52,005 nucleotides of DNA from Deltaproteobacteria bacterium (GCA_021780495.1 JAJXYO010000035.1:1-52005); one strand, 5' to 3'; counted from the first letter of the stretch, positions 17,353 through 26,871 are shown. The notes: generated from the letters alone by a model not told the origin. A program made the numbers and translations.

Positions 17353-20300
17353 ATGGTGTTTAATAAGTTTGATGATATGGCAATAAATACAATTCTTTCG
17401 CAATGGCAAATTGACTTACAGCTTATGCCACCTAAGGCTAAGCCGTCTTACGATCTTACAGAGATTGCTCTTATTGACCTTTCGACTTTCAATTACATCA
17501 GCTTATTCGATCTTATCAATCTTTATTTGATTATAGATTTCGCTCAAGCCGTACGTGGAAAAGCACATGTAAGATTTGCTGGACTTGGACCATACTCTTT
17601 GCATCAAATAATGCCAATAGATGAATATAATTCCTTAAAAAAACAGAATAATAAGTCAATTTCTGAAGATACAAAGTTGAACCTTGAATATGCAAAACAG
17701 ATTTATCCATTCATATCGTTTTGCCATCATTTTGGATTATTTGAGTCACTTGCTTACCAAAAAAAAGCTGGATCAGTTGTATTTGAAGGAATAAGCGATC
17801 CATTATTAAGCAAACTACATACTTATAAAGGTGTTAATCAGGTTGGAAGTAAAATCCTCAAAATGATTCCAATCAGAGCACATAATGATATTGATTCTTT
17901 CCGAATAAATAGCATCATAAGTAACTGGCTTGGTTCTTTGCCCAAAGAAGTTGCTTCAGCTCCAATATTCAAAGATGGAGAGTTTTCACATGTATTTGGA
18001 TATCAACTTGGATTAAATATTCTTGAGCATTCAGGAGCTTCTTGGAGGGGTGAATATGGTGCAAATGGTATAATTGCTATGCGAGTAATATCACCATCAG
18101 GCTATTGTGATTTACGTTCAAGCTTTAAAAACGTAGACCACATATTTGACGTACAAAACGACAGAGGAATTCTAGAAATATGTGTCGGTGATAGAGGAAA
18201 TGGAATTGCTAATACCTTAAGAGATGCTTTTAGTTCATTTAAGTGCAAATATGGTGTCAAAGGTAATGACCGCATTGACGATATAATTGCTTTCGCTTTT
18301 GATGAGCTCGGAACCAGAAAAGATTATTCTGAAAGACTTGGTGGTGTACATGCATTGCATAGGATTTTAAAATGCACTGCCAAATATGGTGGTATTTTAA
18401 AATTACGCACATCTGGACATGAGTTTATTTATGACGCTACCAATAATAACTTTTTTGAAAGAAGTCCAAATGGCATCGGGATATATCCATCAAAAACTTT
18501 AAGCACCCTCCACCCTTATGGTTCTCAGTTTCAGTTATTATTGCCACTTTCAAATCCTACAACTCAGAAACACGTCATCATAAAGCGTAAAATTGAGCCG
18601 CATATTTCACAATGCGATAAAAAAATATTTAAAGTCATTCAAATTGGAGCATATTTTTCAGGATTAATTGACCAAGAAATCAACTTAAAATTGGGTATGC
18701 TTCGAAATTCACTTATGGAAGAACTCTCTAGTACGATTATAGTATATGATTTTGGTAGCATGCAACTTAATGAGGACGATGTTGTATTAATTCTTTCATC
18801 ACAGAAGCCAGTGCTTCACACACATACATGCATCTGCATTGAAGTTCCTGCATCGCTAGCGCACAGCCTACGTGATAGAGAAAAATTAAATATCGATAGC
18901 ATTGATATCGCTAATGAAAACAAAGAATTATTTTATGTTTTATCAGTGAAACATAGAACATTGCCTATGATGGATACAGAACAGAGAATTTGGTGGTTTG
19001 GTCTAGGTAAATATGCTTTTGATTCAGTTATTAATAAAATATTTCAAAGTAGCACTGGTGTTAATAATAAAGATATCATATCTCTGGCTAAACCAGAAGA
19101 TACCGAAATTATGGATCTTTATTTAAAGTCAAATGAAGATATATTTGAAATGATTGTCGCCTCAAACGGCATTTCATGGAAGTGCCGCCTCAATATAGAT
19201 ATTTTCCTAGAAGCTCAAAAGAATCTTGTCAGGTTGAAACTCCCAGAATTGATGAAAGCTGTTGGATGTATTGAAAACAGCGGATTTTATAAATTACCTT
19301 CCAGAAATGATTATTCTGATAGGTTTATACAATCAACGCCATTAATGCAGACCAGCTGTATTGCAAATCAAATCACAGATTGGCTTATTTCAGCAATCAA
19401 GGATTTGATTGGAAATTCGCTAGATGTCTTGCTAATTGCTGCGACAGGTCCCGCTGAACTCATAGCAAGATCGATAGCTAGCAACATGATTGGCTACAAT
19501 GCGCATGTTATTAATCTAGGATATTACTCAGCGATAGACCATGACAATCTCTTTTATAAAGATGATTGGGCTGGCGTTCCTTCGGTAATAATTTCTGATA
19601 TTATTGACAAAGAAACCACCTTAAGTCAAATAACAGCATTTGCATCATCTAACAATTTAAAGATATTCGGAATAATTGCAATATTAAAGCTAACGGACTT
19701 ATCTGAGGAAACTAACACACTATTTTGGGACACTAGCCCAAGTAGCGTTTCAGGCGATTTACCGCGTTTTTTTATTGCAGAATACCAGAGGCCTTTATCA
19801 CTAAACGAGCAAGAAGTTGAGAGCCTTGATAAAAGTATGTTTTTTGTTGAACCTTATTCGCTTGAAGTTTTTAGTTTTTCGTCATTATCGGGGAAGTATG
19901 AAGAGAAATATCCGAGAGAGCAGTTAAATCGTTCTCGTCTTCAAATGTTGGAAGAAGCAAAGGCACTGCGTTCAGGCCACTGGATATATGGAACGCATCA
20001 TTTTAGTGTTACAACGTGCTTAAAGAAGCTGTTAATGGATGATTTTATTGGAGGTGAAATATGCGGCGAAATTTTAGGCATCATAATTTCAAAAAAAATT
20101 GACCACGTGTTACTTCCGCTACATTCACATATATGTGACATAGTCCAACGGATCGAAACCGCCGTTAAGCTTACAGTTAAACATGACGTAACATTTACTT
20201 ACTGTTTATCGACAAAAGTTTTAGCGACCAGACCTTTCTATGTTCTTCCAAAACCAATAAAAAAATCAATTTATGATAATTGCAAGTTGCTAGAAAAATT

Positions 20301-22281
20301 CCCTGACAAACAGTTAAGTATTCTCATTTTAGATGACGCGGTTGCAACAGGTCGTACACTTGATACAATTATGCGCTCTCTGATGTTATTCGGTAGAAAC
20401 TGTATATCTGAGTCCAAGTTGCTTGACCCCAAATTCTCCCTGGCCTGTTCTCCTTATAAACATATTCACGCTTATGCAATTATTGATAGGCAAGGTAGGG
20501 CCAAAAGTACGATGTTCTCTGGTATAGAGTCAATTTCTTTATCTGATGAAAACGTAATTTCAGATGAGAATACAAATTTTTCATTTTCGTTTAAATATGA
20601 TAGATGGCTTGATGTAGATATGCCAGTCGCAGAAAAAGGGGCTTGCGAATTATGTGATGAAATCTCACACTTAAAATCAATGCGATCTTCTTCGTTAATC
20701 CCATCAGATCATAGTGCTGCTACAGAAATTGAAACACGCTTAAATGAAATACGACCACAATCCACAGAGATCCCGTCTTTTTTGAATTCGGATGGAAAGA
20801 AATTACCAGCTCCAATAAATATGGGTAGGATTATCGGGGCTGAAACGGTTGAACTCGTCCTTTGGGAATATTATATATTGATACATAGGGGCAATCCTTT
20901 TTGGGGTTTAATTAAGGAATATGTATCTATATGTGAAGATAGGCCTAAGTCGGTTCCTGATTTTGAACATAATCTCGAATATTTAAAAACAGAGATGGGC
21001 AGAGCGTTATTTAAAAATTGGGATAGGATGAATAGCCAATGGGCTGGGTCGAGTTGGATAGAATGTTTGAAGTCAGAAATTGTAAAGGGTACTTCAGTTT
21101 CAAAACAGATGCTTTGGGAATCTGGCAGAACCCTTGCTTTGTCAAGCAAGCAACATAGACATCTGATCTATGATTTATTCGATTTCTCAGTTGAGACATT
21201 GATCCAACTATCTGATAAAGAAGATGCGTCAGGTATTAAGCGAAATAGCATAGGTACTGGTCTTTCCTTGATGGTTATATCTGCTAATTACTATTTAAAC
21301 AATGTTGCACAAATTGACTCTAAAGATATATTAACTATTATCCGCAGATTATCTACAACACTAGAAATTGCGAGTTCCATACCTAACAAGTCATTACTTT
21401 CTTCGATGTACAATGACGAAATACTATCAGCACTGAGAAAGTCTGACAATCAAGATTCATTTATTCCTGCACTCCTTACACTACTAAACCATACAATACG
21501 ACCCAGCAGGCACCCTCATCCACATCTTTTACCAGCTTTATTGTCATCTTTACTAGAATCAAAGGTCAATATCGCTGAAATAAAGCTTATTAGGGATATA
21601 GTTGCTGATATAAAATATTGTTTAGAGATTGTTGAAAAAAGGTACCTAAACGTTTTCGACGATAGAGCACGTGAAGAACTACCTGTACTCAAGAAATATC
21701 TAACTCAATTAAACTCTGAAATTTCTATTACTAAAGATCTCATTTCTGAAAAATCAAAGTCAATCGCATTAAAGATACTGAATCACTATCCTCATCAACA
21801 CTCCAATCCGATATTTCAATCTCTCAAAAACACGCAAATATCAATTAAACACATAGTCGAACTAATTAAACAAAAATGTAATGATGTAACTCCTAAAATT
21901 AGTCTCGAAATCGAGAGCGCACTGCCGGACTTTGAAAACATATTTATAATTGCTCCAAGTATCATGACGTTAGAAGAAGTGATAATTAACTTTACATCTA
22001 AAGCTAGTTTCAATGTGAGTACTTGTAATGTACCTAAAATGAGAATTGCGATTCGATATGATCAAGAAAGTGATTCAATAAAGAAATTAATAATAGAAAT
22101 TTTTTCAAATTCGGAAAATCCAGAGAGTGTTTATAGGGGGGTTATATCCGGCCCGGGAGTTAAAGAAACAAATACAAGGGCGTTCAGGTTGTTTCGCATT
22201 AATTCATTTCCGAAAAAAATATCAGATTCTGAATTCACATTAAGCATAGCACTCGATTTTTGTATAGGCTATTCACATTAA
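17353..22281 (+). CDS. Giant STAS-like/GHKL ATPase/double phosphoribosyltransferase-like signalling protein
   Basis: The 1642-aa protein belongs to no family I can name, but several modules are readable. Residues ~33-85 resemble a STAS-like segment. Residues ~205-400 form a GHKL ATPase: N-box Q218-x3-N222-x3-H226 (Gln in place of Glu), G1 box D280-x-G-x-G284, ERLGGVHALHR (327-337) and YGSQFQLLLP. Residues ~680-780 look like a degenerate phosphoribosyltransferase (VIISDIIDKETTL, 745-757). Residues ~895-1050 are a phosphoribosyltransferase with a canonical PRPP loop LDDAVATGRT (993-1002). CELC (1098-1101) follows, then ~350 mostly helical residues, and 1515-1640 resemble a second, degenerate HATPase fold. 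The gene is far more AT-rich than its neighbours. It lies 12 bases before a receiver-HD gene, its likely partner. Confidence 0.85.
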   Translation: MVFNKFDDMAINTILSQWQIDLQLMPPKAKPSYDLTEIALIDLSTFNYISLFDLINLYLIIDFAQAVRGKAHVRFAGLGPYSLHQIMPIDEYNSLKKQNNKSISEDTKLNLEYAKQIYPFISFCHHFGLFESLAYQKKAGSVVFEGISDPLLSKLHTYKGVNQVGSKILKMIPIRAHNDIDSFRINSIISNWLGSLPKEVASAPIFKDGEFSHVFGYQLGLNILEHSGASWRGEYGANGIIAMRVISPSGYCDLRSSFKNVDHIFDVQNDRGILEICVGDRGNGIANTLRDAFSSFKCKYGVKGNDRIDDIIAFAFDELGTRKDYSERLGGVHALHRILKCTAKYGGILKLRTSGHEFIYDATNNNFFERSPNGIGIYPSKTLSTLHPYGSQFQLLLPLSNPTTQKHVIIKRKIEPHISQCDKKIFKVIQIGAYFSGLIDQEINLKLGMLRNSLMEELSSTIIVYDFGSMQLNEDDVVLILSSQKPVLHTHTCICIEVPASLAHSLRDREKLNIDSIDIANENKELFYVLSVKHRTLPMMDTEQRIWWFGLGKYAFDSVINKIFQSSTGVNNKDIISLAKPEDTEIMDLYLKSNEDIFEMIVASNGISWKCRLNIDIFLEAQKNLVRLKLPELMKAVGCIENSGFYKLPSRNDYSDRFIQSTPLMQTSCIANQITDWLISAIKDLIGNSLDVLLIAATGPAELIARSIASNMIGYNAHVINLGYYSAIDHDNLFYKDDWAGVPSVIISDIIDKETTLSQITAFASSNNLKIFGIIAILKLTDLSEETNTLFWDTSPSSVSGDLPRFFIAEYQRPLSLNEQEVESLDKSMFFVEPYSLEVFSFSSLSGKYEEKYPREQLNRSRLQMLEEAKALRSGHWIYGTHHFSVTTCLKKLLMDDFIGGEICGEILGIIISKKIDHVLLPLHSHICDIVQRIETAVKLTVKHDVTFTYCLSTKVLATRPFYVLPKPIKKSIYDNCKLLEKFPDKQLSILILDDAVATGRTLDTIMRSLMLFGRNCISESKLLDPKFSLACSPYKHIHAYAIIDRQGRAKSTMFSGIESISLSDENVISDENTNFSFSFKYDRWLDVDMPVAEKGACELCDEISHLKSMRSSSLIPSDHSAATEIETRLNEIRPQSTEIPSFLNSDGKKLPAPINMGRIIGAETVELVLWEYYILIHRGNPFWGLIKEYVSICEDRPKSVPDFEHNLEYLKTEMGRALFKNWDRMNSQWAGSSWIECLKSEIVKGTSVSKQMLWESGRTLALSSKQHRHLIYDLFDFSVETLIQLSDKEDASGIKRNSIGTGLSLMVISANYYLNNVAQIDSKDILTIIRRLSTTLEIASSIPNKSLLSSMYNDEILSALRKSDNQDSFIPALLTLLNHTIRPSRHPHPHLLPALLSSLLESKVNIAEIKLIRDIVADIKYCLEIVEKRYLNVFDDRAREELPVLKKYLTQLNSEISITKDLISEKSKSIALKILNHYPHQHSNPIFQSLKNTQISIKHIVELIKQKCNDVTPKISLEIESALPDFENIFIIAPSIMTLEEVIINFTSKASFNVSTCNVPKMRIAIRYDQESDSIKKLIIEIFSNSENPESVYRGVISGPGVKETNTRAFRLFRINSFPKKISDSEFTLSIALDFCIGYSH

Positions 22282-22293
22282 GGAGGCAATAGA

Positions 22294-23838
22294 ATGGAAT
22301 CCTTTAATATTCTTTATCTAGAACATGATGATGAACGAATTTTTTATAAAAACGCTATGGAGTCTGTACCAGGTGTCAAAGTTCAAATACTGACATATCC
22401 TGATAGCGAAATATTGAAAACTTATATTACTAATAATCGCTACGAATTAGTTATTACAGATGCGAATTTTCTGCGCGAAGATCAGTCTCATGATAACGAT
22501 GCGCAGGGTGAATATAAACTTGATACAGTCCTTCAAGTTGTTAGAGGTATTGATAAACGAACAAAAATTGCAGTACTCACTAACTATTCTCCAGCTCTGC
22601 TTAAAGAACATGAAGACGACCTAAACAAAGTTGATTATCTATGGGACAAAAAGTCTACTCCAGATGACTTTATTAAGTGGCAGATACATGCACTAAAGAG
22701 AGATTTAAGCCGTTCGTATCCAGAACATGCGTTATTGAGTAAATTGTCAATATTGTTGACATCTGACAAATTTGTTCACCCATGGAAACCGCATTTAATT
22801 AATATGATAGATCGTTACAAATCTAAAACAAATGAAAAGGACCAGATCGATACTATCAGAAAAAATTTAGCGAACATTGCTGGTCTAGTAAGCGTTAGAG
22901 TTGAATTTGATCAAATGATGAACACAATCGTTGACATGGAATTATTCAACGTTGCGAGTAAACCGACATCGTTTGGTCATCTAAGACATGTTATAAATGT
23001 CTTCTGGCTTGGTTTTTATATTATTAATAGTGGTATTATTAATAAACAAGCATTAAGTACAAAGTTGGGTTTAGCCGATGAGTCTGAAATTGATACTATC
23101 TGGTTTCTTGCGTCTATTTTTCATGACATTGGCTATCTTGGTGAAATAGCAGACAAAATAATTGAAAAATGCAATAAACTAACTGAAATATACCCTGGTA
23201 CCCCTATTGAATTCCTGCCAGTAAATAAATCACCTTCTAAAATTAAAGAGATTCTATGCAGTATTCAAACAAAACTACCTCCTCATTTATCAGTTTTTGT
23301 TGGAAGTAATGTATCAACAAATCATTGTTATGATCATGGAGTTTTGTCAGCTGTGACACTAACAAATATCTTTTCAAAGTCAAAGATCGACAATTTAGCC
23401 TTATTTGCATCCGCTGCCGTGGTAATCCATAATCTGATTCCTCCCAAAGTAGCTGTAACTGAGGTTAACAATATATCTTTCAAAGACTTTCCGCTCGGAG
23501 CTTTACTTATAATTTGTGACCAAATACAAGCATGGGATCGAGAGACGGGTAGAGAATCATTTAAAAATGATATACCTATAGAAACTATAGAATTATCAGC
23601 ACTTGATATTGATATCGAAAACAAGAAGATCTATTTAGAGATAAATTATTTACCATTTAAATATATTCTTCCAACGGATATTGCCATGCAACAAGCAGAA
23701 GAAAAATTGAGAGATAATTTGACTACTTATGTATTACCAGCGTTGTCGATAATTAAATTAGACCCCATCAGCGAATTTACTATTTCAATAAAGTTCACAC
23801 TAGATGGTAGATCTGAAATTATCCCATGGAATTCTTAA
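22294..23838 (+). CDS. Response-regulator receiver domain fused to an HD phosphohydrolase
   Basis: The 514-aa protein has an N-terminal receiver domain with the full set of residues: acidic pocket Asp12/Asp13, phosphoacceptor Asp56 (VITDANF), Thr96 (AVLTNY) and Lys119 (LWDKK). After a helical linker, residues ~225-420 form an HD domain: His232, His277-Asp278 (IFHDIGYLGE), His344 and His348 (NHCYDHG), His379 and Asp409 (CDQIQAWDRETGR). HD enzymes hydrolyse phosphate esters, often nucleotides or cyclic dinucleotides; it lacks an HD-GYP signature. AAGGAGG precedes the ATG. Same AT-rich composition and strand as the giant GHKL gene, so phosphorylation by, or binding to, that protein probably controls this output. 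Confidence 0.88.
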   Translation: MESFNILYLEHDDERIFYKNAMESVPGVKVQILTYPDSEILKTYITNNRYELVITDANFLREDQSHDNDAQGEYKLDTVLQVVRGIDKRTKIAVLTNYSPALLKEHEDDLNKVDYLWDKKSTPDDFIKWQIHALKRDLSRSYPEHALLSKLSILLTSDKFVHPWKPHLINMIDRYKSKTNEKDQIDTIRKNLANIAGLVSVRVEFDQMMNTIVDMELFNVASKPTSFGHLRHVINVFWLGFYIINSGIINKQALSTKLGLADESEIDTIWFLASIFHDIGYLGEIADKIIEKCNKLTEIYPGTPIEFLPVNKSPSKIKEILCSIQTKLPPHLSVFVGSNVSTNHCYDHGVLSAVTLTNIFSKSKIDNLALFASAAVVIHNLIPPKVAVTEVNNISFKDFPLGALLIICDQIQAWDRETGRESFKNDIPIETIELSALDIDIENKKIYLEINYLPFKYILPTDIAMQQAEEKLRDNLTTYVLPALSIIKLDPISEFTISIKFTLDGRSEIIPWNS

Positions 23839-23961
23839 CGCACAATTAATTTACATGAAAATATTTAGGCTGGCTTGGCGGGACATTCTTTTCTATTTAT
23901 CTATTGAAGGTTTTACCTCTTTCAGAGACTCCACCACACCTCACCTATCCCCCTAAAACCA

Positions 23962-24018
23962 TTGACACAATAACCGTCTATCGTCTATATTGCAATTGTA
24001 ATGCAACTTAGACGATAG
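23962..24018 (+). promoter_or_regulatory. Strong promoter with overlapping inverted repeat, upstream of the DUF4143 ATPase
   Basis: TTGACA (23962-23967) and TATATT (23986-23991) are 18 bases apart. CTATCGTCTA (23978-23987) and TAGACGATAG (24009-24018) form an inverted repeat that overlaps the -10 box and the start region, with TTGCA-N7-TGCAA at its centre. A repressor bound here would block the promoter; no such regulator is encoded next to it. Confidence 0.65.
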
Positions 24019-24027
24019 GCGACTTCC

Positions 24028-25239
24028 ATGTATCTCACCCGCACTCTCGAAAACTGGTTCAAGGAAGCCTCACGGCAATTCCCGGTATTGCTGGTCACCG
24101 GCGCCCGCCAGGTCGGCAAAACAACCTTTCTGCGCCATGTAAGCGAACCGGAGCGAACCTATGTCACCCTGGACGATCCGCTGGTACTTGCCCTTGCCAA
24201 AAGCGACCCGGCCCTGTTCATGCAGCGTTTTCCGCCGCCGGTGTTGATCGACGAGATCCAGTACGCCCCGGAACTGCTCCCCTATATCAAGATGGCCTGC
24301 GACCAGCGCCGTACCCCCAATCTCTTCTGGCTGACCGGCTCCCAGCAGTTTCAGATGATGCGGGGTGTGTCGGAATCCCTGGCCGGACGGGTCGGGGTAC
24401 TCCAGCTTCTGGGCTTTTCCCGCCGTGAACTGCTCGGCATTGGGGATACCTCCAAACCATTTCTCCCGCTGCCGGAGACGACAGAAACAAGCGCACCCCT
24501 CGATCTGATGGAACTGTACCGCCTGATCTGGCGCGGCTCGTTCCCGGCCATCGCCTCGGGTGAACAGGGTGACCGCGACCTCTTCTACAGCTCCTACATC
24601 CAGACCTATCTGCAACGCGACATCCGCGACCTGGCCCGTGTGGGGGATGAAATGGCCTTTCTCCGTTTCCTGCGGGCCGCGGCGGCACGCACCGGGCAAC
24701 TGCTCAACATGGCCGACCTGGCCCGCGACGCCGACGTGGCCTTCAACACCGCCAAGAGCTGGCTTTCCATCCTTCAGACGTCCGGCATTGTCTATCTGCT
24801 GGAACCATACCATAGCAACCTGACCAAACGCCTGGTGAAAACCCCCAAACTGTACTTCCTGGATACCGGCCTCTGCGCTTATCTGACCCAGTGGTCCACC
24901 CCGGAAACCCTTGAGTCTGGGGCCATGTCCGGCGCCATCCTGGAAACCTGGATCATCGGCGAACTGCTGAAGAGCTACTGGCACAACGGCCGTCAGGCGC
25001 CGTTTTTCTATTATCGTGACAAGGATAAAAAGGAGATCGACCTGCTGATCATACAGGACGGGACGATCTACCCGCTGGAGTGCAAGAAGAGTGCATCGCC
25101 GGGCATGGGCGACATCCGTAACTTTGGCGTATTGGCAAACCTGAAGATGCCGGTCGGTCCCGGCGCCGTCATCTGTCTGGCGCAACAATCGCTGCCGCTT
25201 GGGCCTGTTGTGCGTTCGGTGCCGGTGGCTTCATTATGA
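24028..25239 (+). CDS. AAA ATPase with C-terminal DUF4143 domain
   Basis: The 403-aa protein belongs to the widespread AAA_14/DUF4143 family of unknown role, common in accessory regions. Walker A is GARQVGKTT (25-33), Walker B VLIDEIQ with Asp75/Glu76, and the sensor region is FWLTGSQQF. A winged-helix region follows (TGQLLNMADLARDADVAFNTAKSWLSIL). The C-terminal DUF4143 part ends with E336-x-D338...E351-x-K353 in EIDLLIIQDGTIYPLECKKS, a PD-(D/E)XK nuclease-like pattern. It is GC-rich, unlike the two genes before it, and has its own promoter, so it is probably a separate acquisition. Confidence 0.92.
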   Translation: MYLTRTLENWFKEASRQFPVLLVTGARQVGKTTFLRHVSEPERTYVTLDDPLVLALAKSDPALFMQRFPPPVLIDEIQYAPELLPYIKMACDQRRTPNLFWLTGSQQFQMMRGVSESLAGRVGVLQLLGFSRRELLGIGDTSKPFLPLPETTETSAPLDLMELYRLIWRGSFPAIASGEQGDRDLFYSSYIQTYLQRDIRDLARVGDEMAFLRFLRAAAARTGQLLNMADLARDADVAFNTAKSWLSILQTSGIVYLLEPYHSNLTKRLVKTPKLYFLDTGLCAYLTQWSTPETLESGAMSGAILETWIIGELLKSYWHNGRQAPFFYYRDKDKKEIDLLIIQDGTIYPLECKKSASPGMGDIRNFGVLANLKMPVGPGAVICLAQQSLPLGPVVRSVPVASL

Positions 25240-25250
25240 CTAGGAGTTCC

Positions 25251-26774
25251 ATGAAAATTCTCCCCTCCGACAACTCCTACCGCACCTTCTGCGACCTGAC
25301 CAGCGGCTACCGCCTGTTCTGCGTCATGAATGAGGCGGTCAACTCCGGCATCATCGATCTGCTGGATGCGGGTGAACGCACGCTGGAAGAACTGCTGCAG
25401 GCGACCACCCTGCTACCTGAAGAGGGGCAGCGCTTTATCGAGCTGCTGGTGGGGGTCGGCCTGCTGGAGCGCTACGACGACCGGCTCTACCTGTCGCGTT
25501 TCAGCCGGAGCTACCTGGGCCGGACCAGCGCCACGACCCAGCGCCATGTGCTGAAGTTCGAACCGCTCCTGATGGAGAACTGGCGCCAGCTGGGGACCGT
25601 ACTGGAGCAGGGCCAGGGTTCCCTGGTCCGCGAACAGGCCCCGCCGGAATACGGCCAGCGGCTGCAGCTCTTTCAACAAGCTATGGGCGAGGCGGCGGTT
25701 GTGCGCTCCCGGGAGCTGTGGGATGCCGTCACCGGGTTGCCGGAACAGGGCACCATCATCGACATGGGCGCCGGGGACGGCACCTATCTGCGCGAGTTCC
25801 TGGCGCGGCATCCCGGCTGGCAGGCGCTGGCCTGCGACCTGCCGGACGTCTGCGCGCGGTTCGCCGCAGGTGACCGGTCCGGCAATCTGACCCTGCTGCC
25901 CTTGAATATCCTCGACCCGCAGGAACTGGGCGAGATGGTCGAGCGTTACCTGGGCAAGGCCGATCTGCTGTTGTTCTCCAACCTGTGTCACTGTTACGGC
26001 CCGGCAGAGAATGCGACCCTGCTGCAAACAGCCGGAAAGCTGCTGACCGAAAACGGCCTGCTGATCGTCCATGATTTCTTCCGCGACGCCAACAGCTTCG
26101 GCGCCCTGTACGACCTGCACATGCTGGTCAACACCTGGAACGGCCGCAGCTACACCACCGCCGAGACCGCCGCCCTGCTGCAGAGCGCCGGATTCGGACA
26201 GACCACCAGCATCGAACTGCCCTCCTCCTCCCTGGCCCTGATCGCCAGCCGTAGCGTTCCCTACCCTGGCAGCTCATCGCTCTTCGACCTGAAAAGCCAC
26301 GCCCTGGACCACGGTTTTTTCGCCGCGGTCGAGCTGGACCCGGCCAGCATCCGCAGCGAGGCCTGGGTCCGGGCCAAGTGCAGCTACGGCTGCTCCCAGT
26401 ACGGCAGACGCTGGAGCTGCCCGCCCCATTCGCTGGATCGGGCCGGTTTTGAGGAACTGCTGGGGGGGTACTCCCGGGCCCTGCTGCTGGCCGGACAGCC
26501 GCCCTTGCGGGAGTTTCAGGAACATCTGTTGGGACTGGAGAAGGAGGCCTTTCTGGCCGGTTTCAAGAAGGCGCTGGTCTTCAGCGGCGGCCCCTGTTGC
26601 TGGTGCGAGGAGTGCCCGCCGGAGCGCTGCAGTTTTCCGGAGAAACGCCGTCCATCGCTGGAGTCCTGCGGCTGCGACGTCTTCGCCCTGGCAGAGCAGT
26701 GCGGCCTGCCGGTCGCCCCGCTGCGCAACAGCGACGATTTCGTCCAGTATATCGGCTTGCTGCTGGTGGAGTGA
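25251..26774 (+). CDS. SAM-dependent methyltransferase fused to a DUF2284 metal-binding domain
   Basis: The 507-aa protein starts with a winged-helix dimerisation part and a class I O-methyltransferase domain (SAM loop IIDMGAGDGTY at 169-179, later LLIVHDFFRD) like hydroxyneurosporene/acetylserotonin methyltransferases. Residues ~345-507 form a Cys-rich DUF2284 domain (KCSYGCSQYGRRWSCPPHS at 376-394; CCWCEECPPERC at 449-460; CGCD), a predicted metal or Fe-S binding unit. The substrate is unknown. The start at 25251 follows AGGAG, although an ATG at 25236 overlaps the ATPase stop. The fusion suggests methyl transfer linked to a metal centre or corrinoid; this is inference. Confidence 0.88.
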   Translation: MKILPSDNSYRTFCDLTSGYRLFCVMNEAVNSGIIDLLDAGERTLEELLQATTLLPEEGQRFIELLVGVGLLERYDDRLYLSRFSRSYLGRTSATTQRHVLKFEPLLMENWRQLGTVLEQGQGSLVREQAPPEYGQRLQLFQQAMGEAAVVRSRELWDAVTGLPEQGTIIDMGAGDGTYLREFLARHPGWQALACDLPDVCARFAAGDRSGNLTLLPLNILDPQELGEMVERYLGKADLLLFSNLCHCYGPAENATLLQTAGKLLTENGLLIVHDFFRDANSFGALYDLHMLVNTWNGRSYTTAETAALLQSAGFGQTTSIELPSSSLALIASRSVPYPGSSSLFDLKSHALDHGFFAAVELDPASIRSEAWVRAKCSYGCSQYGRRWSCPPHSLDRAGFEELLGGYSRALLLAGQPPLREFQEHLLGLEKEAFLAGFKKALVFSGGPCCWCEECPPERCSFPEKRRPSLESCGCDVFALAEQCGLPVAPLRNSDDFVQYIGLLLVE

Positions 26775-26841
26775 CAGGTGATGCGGTGCGGGTACGGCCC
26801 GGAAGGGTTCAACCGGCGTGGCGGCGAGGCCCGGCCTGTAG

Positions 26842-26871
26842 CGGTGAAAGGGCCACTGGGCCCTTTCACCG
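26842..26871. terminator. Hairpin between convergent genes
   Basis: A perfect 13-bp stem with a 4-base loop (26842-26854 with 26859-26871) ends just before the stop of the cytochrome c peroxidase gene. There is no T-run; it can act on either transcript. Confidence 0.6.

Noticed and set aside
23860..23900. Possible inverted copy of the 16094/17258 repeat at the right edge of the AT-rich island
   Set aside because: Only about eleven bases (GCGGGACATTC against GCGGGATGTTC) resemble the reverse complement, with two differences, which is not above chance.
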